From Bacillus sp. BHET2 (lineage in GTDB: Bacteria > Bacillota > Bacilli > Bacillales > Bacillaceae_B): DNA of 64,000 bases. How positions within the stretch are numbered: position 1 is the stretch's first letter; every line of letters starts with the position of its first letter. Of this stretch, positions 44,067-53,429 are shown piece after piece. A model generated the notes under the pieces. It was not told the origin of the DNA, searched no databases, and saw only the letters and a program-made list of their open reading frames with translations. The stretch covers positions 1,054,001 through 1,118,000 of the forward strand of contig NZ_VCQN01000001.1 of assembly GCF_005938125.1 (NCBI RefSeq), in the 5' to 3' direction. Made by a program: the position numbers and the translations under genes.

Positions 44067-44684
44067 TCAGGTCCGTCCCTCAAATAACAATTCCATTTTC
44101 TGAATTCCCATTTCTATGGATGTTTCTATGTAACCTATTATTTGTTGGAGTGTAAACACAGTTAATGGCGCCTGTATTTCCCTTTCATTGTAGGACATAT
44201 CTTCTTTAAGAGAAGGGATAAAACCTTCCACCATATGTCTGCTTACATTTGTCACATCTAGGTATTTAAAGGGTTCATCTACTATCTGTAGGAGTTCGTT
44301 TTTTAACCCATAGTAGTGAAGCAATTGTCCATTCAGCATTTTGAAATCTCCGTGATATCTTTCATACAAAGAGGAATCAGCGTTCATTCGATTTTTCAAC
44401 CATGACAAATAAAATCCTTTTAACCAAAGATCGTCGGCGACTAAATGTGTGTAATAGCCAAGGATAAAGGGAGAAAGTTTAGGATTCGTTTGGCTTCGTA
44501 GAAACCGCTCCGGATCTATCCCCCTTGTGAAATCCTGAACGTCTCCATAATAGTAATGAGTTAACTCCTTATCATTGACTGCATCTGGTGCAATCCCCCC
44601 CATAACAAAAGAGGCTCTATCCTCCAACTCAAAATGCTGTGCTAGCCTGTAAGCAATAATACTATGCATAACTCTAGATCCCAT
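44067..44684 (-). CDS. Zinc-dependent phospholipase C-like protein
   Basis: ATG 44684 is used because GGAGG lies 9 bases upstream. The 205-residue protein has several conserved His and Asp residues at the positions used by S1-P1/phospholipase C metal sites: MHSIIAYRLAQHF, FVMGGIAPDA, LSPFILGYYTHLVADDLW. Family members are predicted metal-dependent hydrolases. The last codons and stop (EGRT-TGA) are provided by a copy of the GGGACGGACC repeat, so the original C-terminus may have been different. Confidence 0.75.
   Translation of the reverse strand: MGSRVMHSIIAYRLAQHFELEDRASFVMGGIAPDAVNDKELTHYYYGDVQDFTRGIDPERFLRSQTNPKLSPFILGYYTHLVADDLWLKGFYLSWLKNRMNADSSLYERYHGDFKMLNGQLLHYYGLKNELLQIVDEPFKYLDVTNVSRHMVEGFIPSLKEDMSYNEREIQAPLTVFTLQQIIGYIETSIEMGIQKMELLFEGRT
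44069..44081. repeat. GGGACGGACCT repeat copy overlapping the phospholipase-like stop codon
   Basis: AGGTCCGTCCCTC on the plus strand. On the minus strand it reads GAG GGA CGG ACC T and supplies the last four codons of the gene, with TGA formed at its edge. Confidence 0.75.
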
Positions 44685-44983
44685 ATTATTTAATTCCTCC
44701 TTCAAGTGATTGCTCCTGAACACAATCATCGATCCTTAATTTTGATTATATATGAAGAACCGATAATAATAAGTGAATTCTAAATATTCTATAAAATAAT
44801 GCTAATCCCTCTCTACAATTCACAATATAAAGTGTATAATGAGCATAATAATAAGAAAAGCAAGATGCCTGTGTTTTAATCTACGATTTTAATACGAAGA
44901 AGCTCCTTCTAGGATTCAACCATAATCTTATACAATGTCGTAACCCTTGTCCTTAGTTATTATAGTTGGGAGCTGATGAAAGA

Positions 44984-45181
44984 GTGAAAAACAAACTGTC
45001 AAGACGATCTATTGAAACCCTTAGTATTCAAAGTGCCTATCATTTTTGCAGTTCGATAGGAATCAAACCCAGTTTAACAAATTTATCAATGGTCACGGGC
45101 TTTTCAGATGAACGAATACTTGAAATATTGGAAACAAACTTTAATAATCAAAGTGTTAATACAGTGAATTACACGTTTTAA
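44984..45181 (+). CDS. Small hypothetical protein with helix-turn-helix-like segment
   Basis: GTG 44984 follows GGGAG at 10 bases; a TTG at 44966 is the alternative. The 65-residue product has SLTNLSMVTGFSDERILEIL, which resembles a DNA-binding helix-turn-helix, after a helical N-terminal part. I cannot assign a family. A TATAAT near 44834 could be its promoter. No clear terminator follows. Confidence 0.5.
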   Translation: MKNKLSRRSIETLSIQSAYHFCSSIGIKPSLTNLSMVTGFSDERILEILETNFNNQSVNTVNYTF

Positions 45182-45344
45182 ATGCTGTATTTACCCCTTT
45201 ATTAGTCTTCAGGTTCCATTACCCTTCTTCCATATTGAAATAATCCTTAGCTAAACACCCATTTTTTGTAAACAAGTAAATTTTATGCTTTTCAGAATGT
45301 CAGTTCAGGCATGACTATGAGCTTATCCATATGAAAAGACCACA

Positions 45345-45389
45345 CAGAAAAAGGCAAACCCCTTAATAATTTTGGGATGCCTTTTTCTG
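45345..45389 (-). terminator. Terminator of the methionine operon
   Basis: On the minus strand CAGAAAAAGGCA and its exact complement close a long stem-loop that ends the metI-metC-yitJ-metH transcript, 7 bases after metH. Confidence 0.82.
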
Positions 45390-45395
45390 AATTCT

Positions 45396-48300
45396 CTATA
45401 AAACATTAAAGTATCTAGCTTCTGGATGAGCAAAGACCATTGCTGTAACCGATGCCTCTGGTTCCATCATGCACCCTTCGGTTAATTGAATTCCAATTTT
45501 TTCAGGCTGAATGAGCTTGAACAGCTTCTTTTGATCATCAAGTTCCGGACAAGCAGGATAACCAAATGAAAAACGCTGACCTTGATAATGTGTTCTAAAC
45601 CTGTCTTGTATCGTAAGATCAACGGGATCAGGAAATCCCCACCTGCTTCTCATCATTTCATGAACTCTTTCAGCCAGTCCTTCAGCGGTTTCTAATGCCA
45701 GAGCCTGTATCGCGTGACTTTCAAGGAATCTGCCTTCATTCTTTAGTTCAGTTGCCCATTTCCTGATTTTCACACCGGCAGTTACCGCAAAAAATCCGAC
45801 ATAGTCCATTTCTCCACTATCAACGGTTCGTAGATAATCGGCTAAACACAAATGCTGATTCCCTGATTGCCTCGGAAAGTGAAAACGTTCAATTTCTGTT
45901 GAGAAATCCTCAGGATGATAAATCACCACATCATCACCATCAGATTGCGCAGGAAAGAACTGATATCGTGCAGATGCCTGGATCATACCTTGCATTTTGG
46001 CTTTCTGGAATAATTTATCGGTCACAGCTTTAAGACCTACCGTTCGCTCGTCTCCTTCGTCTAACAATCTACTGATTTTTCCTTTAATCCCTAAATGATG
46101 CCCCAACAGCATTTGTTGATTAATATAGGGATGAATCTGATCGAGTGAAAATTCCTTTATCGTATGTGGAATTAAGTCTGAAGGTACATGAACCCTTACA
46201 TTTTTTGCAACTTTCGATCGTTCTTTCACAGCAACAGATGTTGTATTTCGATTTGGTGTGTCTTCAGTTGAAACTACCTTACTTAACTTTTCTCGACTTT
46301 CTATTTCCAACTGAAGCCTTGTTTCATCATGTTGAATTCCATTCATGATGGAGAGTCCGTCCATGGCGTCTTTCGCATATAACACCAAGCCATCATATTC
46401 CCGGCCAATTTTATTCGTTGTGAATTTCCTGGTAAGGGCCGCCCCGCCTACAACGAGAGGGACCGATATTTCGGACTGCTTCAAATCTTGAGCGGTAATC
46501 ACCATTTGTTGAGCAGATTTCACAAGAAGGCCGGACAAGCCAACGATATCTGGCTTTTCTTTCCGAATGACTTCGATCAGTTGTTGAGGTGTAACTTTAA
46601 TACCTAAATCAATCACTTTATAGCCGTTATTACTGAGTATAATATCCACGAGATTCTTTCCAATATCATGAACATCTCCTTTAACCGTCGCTAAGATTAC
46701 TTTGCCTTTTGAAGATGAACTTTCACTTTGGTCCATATGCGGCTCTAGATGAGCAACTGATGCTTTCATGACTTCAGCACTTTGCAACACTTCTGCTACA
46801 ATCAGCTGGTTATCATTAAATAAACGTCCGACTTCACTCATTCCGTCCATGAGAGGTCCATTAATGACATCGAGAGGAGCATCATATTGTTCGAGAGCCC
46901 GATTTAAGTCATCAATTAGTCCTTCCTTCGTTCCCTCCACAACATAATGAGACAATCTTTCTTCTAAGCTCATCGTGTTAATGGGAACTTTAACTTCTTT
47001 CTTTTTGCCTCTATAAAAGGCTGTAAATTCAGCCAGGGTTTCATCATTCGTCTCAAATAACAGCTTCTCTGCCATTTGTACTTCTGCTTCAGGTATTGAT
47101 GCAAACCGCTCTAATTTCTCCGTATTGACAATGGCATAATCCAGTCCTGCTTTCGTACAGTGATACAGGTACACCGCATTAAGGACCTCTCTTCCTACAG
47201 GAGGCAATCCAAAGGAAACATTGCTCACCCCTAGCATGTGAGGACATTCCGGCAAAGCTTCTTTTATACGTCTAATCCCCTCAACGGTAGCACTTGCTGA
47301 TCCAATGTATTGCTTATCACCTGTTCCTACTGGAAATACTAGTGGATCAAATATGATGTCTTCTGATGCGATCCCATATTTTTCAGTTAACAGCTGATGA
47401 GATCGAAGAGCGATGTCTATCTTACGTTCGACCGACACTCCCATCCCCTTTTCATCGATCGTTCCAACTACAACCGCCGCTCCGTATTGCTTCATCAGTT
47501 TTGTTACTTTATCAAAGCGTTCTTCCCCATCCTCAAGATTAATCGAATTAATGATGACTTTCCCTTGGGAATATTTCAAGGCAGTCTCAAGCACCTTTTC
47601 ATCAGTAGAATCAATAACAAGGGGAACTTTTACTTTCTTAACCACTTCTTGTATAAATACATTCATATCTTCTTCTTCTTCACGATCGGGATCGGCAAGA
47701 CAAATATCAATTACCTGGGCTCCATTTTTCACTTGAGCTCTCGCAATCTCTGAAGCTTCTTCAATTTTATTCTCTGCAATCAATCTCTTGAATTTACGGG
47801 AACCGATGACATTCGTCCGTTCACCGACCAGTATCGGTCTTCTGTCTTCGTCTTCATAAACGAAAGCCTCAATTCCTGACACCGCATGTGGATGGGACTC
47901 TTTGGGATGACGAGGGGGTAATCCCTTCACAACTTCCGAGAGGGCACGTATATGATCCGGTGTCGTCCCACAGCACCCGCCAACCAAATTGAGCCAACCT
48001 TTATCCGCAAATCCTTTCATTTTTAAGCTTAGTGAATCCGCGGTTTCATTATAATTCCCCTCTTCATCCGGTAAGCCAGCATTCGGATAACAGCTTACAT
48101 AGGTAGTGGCTAAATTCGATAAGGAACGGATAGGGTCTCGCATGAATTCTGGGCCAGTTGCACAGTTTAGACCTACAACCAATGGATTTAAATGTTCCAG
48201 TGATAAATAAAAGGCTTCGATATTCTGACCTGCGAGTGTCGTCCCCATAGGCTCAATGGTTCCGGATAGTAAGATGGGAATCTCTCTTCTTCGGGATTCA

Positions 48301-48842
48301 AAAGCAGATCGAATCCCGAGATTGGCGGCTTTTACATTCAATGCATCCTGACTCGTTTCAAGTAGCAGTACATCAACTCCCCCATCGAGTAAACCTTCTG
48401 CTTGAATCCGATAGTTGTCTGCCAACTCATCGAAACTTATTCCACCGGTAACCGATAACGTTTTTGTTGTTGGCCCGAGCGATCCGGCTACAAATCTTGG
48501 CCACTCCAATGTTGAAACGCTTTCTACTGCTTTTTTGGCGATTTCGGCTGCTACTTTGTTGATTTCATATGCTTTATAACCTAAATCATATTCATCCAGT
48601 ACAATGGGAGTGGCTCCAAACGTGTTCGTTTCAATCACATCGGCTCCTGCTTCCAAATATTCTAAATGGATGTGATGGATAACCTCTGGTGTCGTTAACA
48701 CAAGATTTTCATTGCACCCTTCAAGCTCTTCTCCTCCGAAATCATCCGGGGACAAGTTTGCCTGTTGAAGCATCGTTCCCATTGCCCCATCAAGTACGAG
48801 TATTTTTTTCCTAAGTTGTTCTTCAAATAATGTGATGGCCAT
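45396..48842 (-). CDS. metH: Cobalamin-dependent methionine synthase
   Basis: The 1148-residue protein has all MetH modules in order: homocysteine methyltransferase (about 1-315, zinc site GGCCGTTPDH), pterin-binding domain (about 335-600, GERTNVIGSRKFKRLI), B12-binding domain (about 640-860, DVHDIGKNLVDIIL with the cobalt-ligand His) and SAM-dependent activation domain (about 900-1148). It makes methionine from homocysteine and methyl-tetrahydrofolate. Its start overlaps the end of yitJ by 20 bases. It is the last gene of the SAM-riboswitch operon. Confidence 0.96.
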   Translation of the reverse strand: MAITLFEEQLRKKILVLDGAMGTMLQQANLSPDDFGGEELEGCNENLVLTTPEVIHHIHLEYLEAGADVIETNTFGATPIVLDEYDLGYKAYEINKVAAEIAKKAVESVSTLEWPRFVAGSLGPTTKTLSVTGGISFDELADNYRIQAEGLLDGGVDVLLLETSQDALNVKAANLGIRSAFESRRREIPILLSGTIEPMGTTLAGQNIEAFYLSLEHLNPLVVGLNCATGPEFMRDPIRSLSNLATTYVSCYPNAGLPDEEGNYNETADSLSLKMKGFADKGWLNLVGGCCGTTPDHIRALSEVVKGLPPRHPKESHPHAVSGIEAFVYEDEDRRPILVGERTNVIGSRKFKRLIAENKIEEASEIARAQVKNGAQVIDICLADPDREEEEDMNVFIQEVVKKVKVPLVIDSTDEKVLETALKYSQGKVIINSINLEDGEERFDKVTKLMKQYGAAVVVGTIDEKGMGVSVERKIDIALRSHQLLTEKYGIASEDIIFDPLVFPVGTGDKQYIGSASATVEGIRRIKEALPECPHMLGVSNVSFGLPPVGREVLNAVYLYHCTKAGLDYAIVNTEKLERFASIPEAEVQMAEKLLFETNDETLAEFTAFYRGKKKEVKVPINTMSLEERLSHYVVEGTKEGLIDDLNRALEQYDAPLDVINGPLMDGMSEVGRLFNDNQLIVAEVLQSAEVMKASVAHLEPHMDQSESSSSKGKVILATVKGDVHDIGKNLVDIILSNNGYKVIDLGIKVTPQQLIEVIRKEKPDIVGLSGLLVKSAQQMVITAQDLKQSEISVPLVVGGAALTRKFTTNKIGREYDGLVLYAKDAMDGLSIMNGIQHDETRLQLEIESREKLSKVVSTEDTPNRNTTSVAVKERSKVAKNVRVHVPSDLIPHTIKEFSLDQIHPYINQQMLLGHHLGIKGKISRLLDEGDERTVGLKAVTDKLFQKAKMQGMIQASARYQFFPAQSDGDDVVIYHPEDFSTEIERFHFPRQSGNQHLCLADYLRTVDSGEMDYVGFFAVTAGVKIRKWATELKNEGRFLESHAIQALALETAEGLAERVHEMMRSRWGFPDPVDLTIQDRFRTHYQGQRFSFGYPACPELDDQKKLFKLIQPEKIGIQLTEGCMMEPEASVTAMVFAHPEARYFNVL

Positions 48843-50673
48843 AGGGAACCTCTCTTTCTGTGTTCGTTTTCTCTTGTATATGATGAATCAGTTCTATACT
48901 CATATCGTATCGGACAAAAGGAGTGATAAGATAAATCCCATTGAATAGTTCTAATGCGGTTTCAAGTAATTCTTTAGCCATTTCCATTCCAACCGCCCGT
49001 GCAATGACGGGATCCGTTCCCGCTTCTCTCATTCTTTCCCTTGTCATTTGAGGGACATTGATTCCAGGTACCTCATAATGAAGAAACTCTGCATTTCTCG
49101 AACTAATTAATGGCATGATACCAATGAAGAGTGGCACATCCAGATGTTTCGTGGCTTCATAGACTTGAATTAGTTGTTCCTTTCCGAAGATTGGTTGGGA
49201 AATGAAATAGTCGGCACCTGCTTTCTTTTTCTTCTCCAACCTTTTTACCGAAGCGTCTAAATGGCGAAAGTTAGGATTGAAGGCTGCGCCTACAGAGAAC
49301 TGAGTCCTTTCTCTCAGTGATTTCCCTGAAAATGAGGTCCCTTCATTGTTCTGTTTTATCAACTCTATTAACTCAAGTGAAGATAAATCATATACTGATG
49401 CCGCACCTGGAAAATCCCCAATCTTGGCAGGATCACCAGTAATAGCCAAAATATTATGAATACCCAATGTATGAAGACCCATCAGGTGGGACTGAAGTCC
49501 AATCAAGTTTCGATCACGACATGTGATGTGAACCAATGGTGTGAGATCATACTTGGATTGAATAAGGCTCCCGATCGCGTCATTGCTAATTCGAGGAGAT
49601 GCAAGTGGATTGTCCGCAAGCGTAAGTGCGTCGATTCCTGCATCTTTAAGAGCCTTTGCCCCTTGAAAAAATAGCCTTGTGTCTAGATGCTTAGGTGGAT
49701 CAAGTTCAACAATGATGGTCTTCTTTTCTTTTACTTGCTTATGAAGCAAACTCCCCTTAATTGATGGTGACGATAACTGAACAACTTTTTTTGTTTTCAC
49801 CACTTTTTCTTTCACTGGCTCTCTGCTCTTTAACTTCTCAGCTACAGAACGAATGTGATCAGGGGTCGTTCCACAGCAACCTCCAATGATTCTCGCACCT
49901 TGCGACCTTAGTTCATTGCTTATATCTCCAAAGTAATCCGGTTCTGCAGAGTAATAGAATCGACCTTCCTCATAGTTTGGCAAACTTGCATTGGGATAAA
50001 CGGATAGAAAAGCTGTTTTAGGTAAAGGGACTTCCTCTAATGAGTTCACCATATGAAATGGTCCCATGCGGCAATTAATCCCCACTACGTCTGCCCCCAA
50101 TAACTCGAGTTGTTGAAGAGCATCCCCTACCTCCATTCCATTTTGAAGTACGCCCGTTTCATGAAGTGAAACCTGAGCGATGACAGGAATATTGGCTTCA
50201 CGTTTAGCAATTTTCAACACTGTTATTAATTCCTCGAAATCATAATACGTTTCAAGTAGAATCCCATCGACGCCCTCTAATAATAAACAGTATAGCTGTT
50301 CACGGAAGCTTCTTTTGATTTCTTCTAGAGGAACGTTTTGTTTGATCGCTCTAATTCCTCCAACGGTACCAAGGATATAGGTATCTTCCCCTGCTGCTTT
50401 TCGGGCTAGACGAACTGCTGCCGTGTTTATTTCTTTCACTGAGTCTTCCAATCCGTACCTGGAAAGCTTTTGATAATTAGCTCCGTACGTATTGGTTTGT
50501 ATTATATCTGCACCAGCATCAATGTATTCTTTATGAACCTTCACTACTTCATTTGGGTGAGAAAGATTCAATTCTTCAAAGCATCTGTCCACACCATATG
50601 AATACAATAAGGTACCTATGGCTCCATCTGCTATTAAAATTTTCTCATTAAGTTCTTCCAGAAGCGGATTCAT
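48823..50673 (-). CDS. yitJ: Bifunctional homocysteine methyltransferase/methylenetetrahydrofolate reductase
   Basis: The 616-residue protein has an N-terminal zinc homocysteine S-methyltransferase domain (about 1-285, GGCCGTTPDHI) and a C-terminal MTHFR flavoprotein domain (about 310-600, VELDPPKHLD, ILAITGDPAKIGDFPGA, DYFISQPIF). It reduces methylene-THF to methyl-THF, the methyl donor for MetH. It lies 17 bases after metC and overlaps metH, consistent with translational coupling. The same fusion occurs in B. subtilis YitJ. Confidence 0.95.
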   Translation of the reverse strand: MNPLLEELNEKILIADGAIGTLLYSYGVDRCFEELNLSHPNEVVKVHKEYIDAGADIIQTNTYGANYQKLSRYGLEDSVKEINTAAVRLARKAAGEDTYILGTVGGIRAIKQNVPLEEIKRSFREQLYCLLLEGVDGILLETYYDFEELITVLKIAKREANIPVIAQVSLHETGVLQNGMEVGDALQQLELLGADVVGINCRMGPFHMVNSLEEVPLPKTAFLSVYPNASLPNYEEGRFYYSAEPDYFGDISNELRSQGARIIGGCCGTTPDHIRSVAEKLKSREPVKEKVVKTKKVVQLSSPSIKGSLLHKQVKEKKTIIVELDPPKHLDTRLFFQGAKALKDAGIDALTLADNPLASPRISNDAIGSLIQSKYDLTPLVHITCRDRNLIGLQSHLMGLHTLGIHNILAITGDPAKIGDFPGAASVYDLSSLELIELIKQNNEGTSFSGKSLRERTQFSVGAAFNPNFRHLDASVKRLEKKKKAGADYFISQPIFGKEQLIQVYEATKHLDVPLFIGIMPLISSRNAEFLHYEVPGINVPQMTRERMREAGTDPVIARAVGMEMAKELLETALELFNGIYLITPFVRYDMSIELIHHIQEKTNTEREVPYGHHII

Positions 50674-50689
50674 GATCTTCCCTCCTTTT

Positions 50690-51874
50690 TTATAAATTTA
50701 TTACGTTATGTTTCCGAATTTCTTGTAAACTATCTAAACCTTGTTGAAGGTCTTTTATTAGTTCATCGGCGTTCTCAAGACCGACGGATAGTCTCAACAA
50801 TCCTTCTGTAATGCCCCTTCTTTCCCTTTCAGCTTTCGGCATGGAGGCGTGTGACATTCTTGAAGGGTAGGAGAGGATTGATTCAACTGCCCCAAGGCTG
50901 ACCGCGAAAACAGGGATGTTTATGTTCTGAATGAGACACTTCACTTCTTCTTCTCCTTTTAACCGAAAGGAAAGAACTGCACCAGGACCCTCTGCTTGTC
51001 GAACTTGAATTTCACGACCTGGGTGATAGCTTAATCCAGGGTAGTACACCTCTTCCACTTCTTTTCTCTTTTCCAGGAAACTTGCGATTTTATAAGCCGA
51101 TTCCGATGATTCCTTCAGTCGTACATGAAGGGTTTTCATCCCTCTTAATAGAAGCCAGCAATCCTGTACCCCAAGGACCGCTCCAAATGAATTCTGTAAG
51201 AAAGAAAGTCTTCTTGCAATCTCTTCATTTCCCGTTACAGCGAGGCCAGCAAGGACGTCACTATGGCCAGCAAGAAACTTTGTCGCACTGTGCAGCACAA
51301 CATCTACACCTAAACTGATTGGTCTTTGGAGCAAAGGGGTCATGAACGTATTATCAAGAAACGTCAAGCAGTCATTCGCCTTTGCAAGCTTTACCACTCC
51401 TTCTATATCCGTGATGTTCAGGAGGGGATTCGAAGGTGTCTCCATATAAATCACTTTCGTATTGTCCTGGATGGAACAAGCCACTTCGTGCAAATCCTTC
51501 ATGTTCACAAATGAATACTGGATTCCAAACTTAGTAAGGACTTCGGTAATCATCCGATACGTTCCACCGTACACTTCTTCAGATACAAGTACGTGGTCAC
51601 CATTTGATAATAAAAAAAAACTAGTAGAGATTGCGGCCATCCCAGATGAAAAGGCAAAACCCTTCACCCCTCCTTCCAGCTCAGCTATGGTTTCCTCGAC
51701 TGTTTCTCTCGTTGGGTTTCCCGATCGGCTGTAGTCATACGTCCCATACTGATCAAAATCCTGCTGATGAAAAGTAGTCGCATTGTGAATCGGTGTAGAA
51801 ACTGCCCCTGTCTCTTTATCAAATCCATGAGAATGAATGAGTGACGTCTGAAGTGAAAATGGTTTTTTACTCAT
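50690..51874 (-). CDS. metC: Cystathionine beta-lyase
   Basis: ATG 51874 follows AGAGGTG at 7 bases; the 17 codons before it lack a site. The 394-residue PLP enzyme of the Cys/Met metabolism family has the PLP lysine in VVLHSATKFLAGHSDVLAG and substrate residues in YDYSRSGNPTRE. It cleaves cystathionine to homocysteine, pyruvate and ammonia. Assignment as MetC rather than MetI rests on gene order (second in the operon) and similarity of the SKKPFSLQTSLIH opening. It overlaps the end of metI by 8 bases. Confidence 0.9.
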   Translation of the reverse strand: MSKKPFSLQTSLIHSHGFDKETGAVSTPIHNATTFHQQDFDQYGTYDYSRSGNPTRETVEETIAELEGGVKGFAFSSGMAAISTSFFLLSNGDHVLVSEEVYGGTYRMITEVLTKFGIQYSFVNMKDLHEVACSIQDNTKVIYMETPSNPLLNITDIEGVVKLAKANDCLTFLDNTFMTPLLQRPISLGVDVVLHSATKFLAGHSDVLAGLAVTGNEEIARRLSFLQNSFGAVLGVQDCWLLLRGMKTLHVRLKESSESAYKIASFLEKRKEVEEVYYPGLSYHPGREIQVRQAEGPGAVLSFRLKGEEEVKCLIQNINIPVFAVSLGAVESILSYPSRMSHASMPKAERERRGITEGLLRLSVGLENADELIKDLQQGLDSLQEIRKHNVINL

Positions 51875-52991
51875 ACGTAAGCACCTCTTTTTCCAATTGA
51901 TGAAAAACATTCTCCAAGTCTTCAATCAGGTCATCGATATACTCGATTCCAACCGAGAATCGCAGTAACCTGGTACAGATACCCAACTTGTTTCGTTCTT
52001 CCTCAGGAATATCTGCATGGGTCTGGGTCGCTGGATACGTGATAAAGCTTTCCACCCCTCCCAAACTTTCAGCAAAGGTTATGATCTTTAAATGGCGCAG
52101 GAACGGAGCAATCCATTCCTCCCGGGCTATGCGAAAAGAAAGCATGCCCCCTTTTCCCGGATACAAAACATCTGTGACCAATTCACGTCCTTCAAGATAC
52201 TTTGCCAACGCTCTCGCATTTTTTTCATGCTGAGCCATCCTGAGACTAAGAGTTTTCATCCCTCTGAGTAAGAGCCAGCAATCAAATGGGGCAAGAACGG
52301 CACCGATTGAATTTTGAACAGTGTAGATTCTTTTTCCCAGGTCCTCGGAATTAACGACCACAACACCAGCCAGCACATCATTATGCCCTCCTAGATACTT
52401 TGTGGCGCTATGAATCACAATATCTGCTCCTTCTGTGAGGGGCTTCTGCAATACCGGTGTATAGAAGGTATTGTCAACAACTAAAAGCAAGCCTCTATCC
52501 TTTGCAAGTTTAGCAACATCTGAAATGACCGCTTCATTCATTAAGGGATTGGTAGGCGTTTCAAGAAAAATCGCTTTGGTATTTTTCGTAATAGAGTTCG
52601 AAATCCTTTCTACATCACTTGTATCCACAAAATGAAACTTGATTCTATACTGTGCTTCATATTGAATGAATAAACGGTAGCTCCCCCCATAAAGATCCTT
52701 TGAAACAACCAATTCATCTCCATCTGAGAATAAGCTTAGAATGGCCTGGATGGCTGCCATCCCCGAACTAAAGGCAAATCCTCTGTGCCCCTCCTCCAAT
52801 TGGGTTATTGTTTCTTCCAAAGTGAATCTCGTTGGATTTCCTGTTCTCGTGTAATCATAGCCTGTCGATTGCCCGATTCCTTTATGTTCAAATGCGGTCG
52901 ATAAATGAATGGGTAAGCTCACAGCACCCGTTGTAGGGTCTTTCCGGTTTCCTGCCTGAACAAGCAAGGTATCAATATGTTTTTTCAACAT
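51867..52991 (-). CDS. metI: Cystathionine gamma-synthase/O-acetylhomoserine thiolyase
   Basis: ATG 52991 follows AAAGGAGAG. The 374-residue PLP enzyme has the PLP lysine in IVIHSATKYLGGHNDVLAG and YDYTRTGNPTRFTLEE. It joins cysteine to an acylated homoserine to form cystathionine, the first step of the methionine branch here. It is the first gene after the SAM riboswitch and overlaps metC, giving the order metI-metC-yitJ-metH, as in other bacilli. Confidence 0.92.
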   Translation of the reverse strand: MLKKHIDTLLVQAGNRKDPTTGAVSLPIHLSTAFEHKGIGQSTGYDYTRTGNPTRFTLEETITQLEEGHRGFAFSSGMAAIQAILSLFSDGDELVVSKDLYGGSYRLFIQYEAQYRIKFHFVDTSDVERISNSITKNTKAIFLETPTNPLMNEAVISDVAKLAKDRGLLLVVDNTFYTPVLQKPLTEGADIVIHSATKYLGGHNDVLAGVVVVNSEDLGKRIYTVQNSIGAVLAPFDCWLLLRGMKTLSLRMAQHEKNARALAKYLEGRELVTDVLYPGKGGMLSFRIAREEWIAPFLRHLKIITFAESLGGVESFITYPATQTHADIPEEERNKLGICTRLLRFSVGIEYIDDLIEDLENVFHQLEKEVLTYE

Positions 52992-53033
52992 TCTTCTCTC
53001 CTTTTCTTTCCTCGAAAACGAAAAGGGAAAAAA

Positions 53034-53192
53034 CAAAAAACCTTCTTATAAACATAAGAAGGTTTTGTCAATTCGTTCTCCCTCTTATCGTCCAAGTTGA
53101 TATCAACTTGCTGGAATTAGCACCATACCTGTAACTTTGGCTGGTTGCTGAGGTGTCTTCGGGCCAGTCCCTCTACCTCTCTTGATAAGAAA
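53034..53192 (-). ncRNA. SAM-I (S-box) riboswitch with terminator
   Basis: On the minus strand the aptamer runs from CTTATCAAGAGAGGTAGAGG through CTGGCCCGAAGACACCTCAGCAACC, GTTACAGGTATGGTGCTAATTCC and GGACGATAAG, all S-box landmarks, and ends in a terminator with AAAACCTTCTTAT arms and a T-run (53034-53067). High SAM would stop transcription of the methionine operon. A TTGACA (53248-53253) upstream marks the promoter. Confidence 0.95.
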
Positions 53193-53429
53193 CTATGTGG
53201 TTGTATGATTAATAACTTTCCAATAACTTATAACAAAGCAAGATAAATGTCAACGAGATTTACGAATAATTAGAAAAATAAAAATCATTAAACGTTGTTA
53301 CTCGGCTTTTTGGCTCTCTTACTACAGAGTTTACATTATTTATTGTATTTTTTAACATGCTGTTGTTGGATGCATGTATTTTTACGATTTAATATCAAGA
53401 ATAAAAATTTCGTGAAGAGAACTTTTTAT

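Noticed and set aside
44984-45181. Calling the small gene a sigma factor or phage regulator
   Set aside because: Only a short helix-turn-helix-like segment is visible, which is too little for a family call.
47397-47753. Two overlapping plus-strand frames opposite metH
   Set aside because: They are shadows of the conserved pterin-domain coding sequence.
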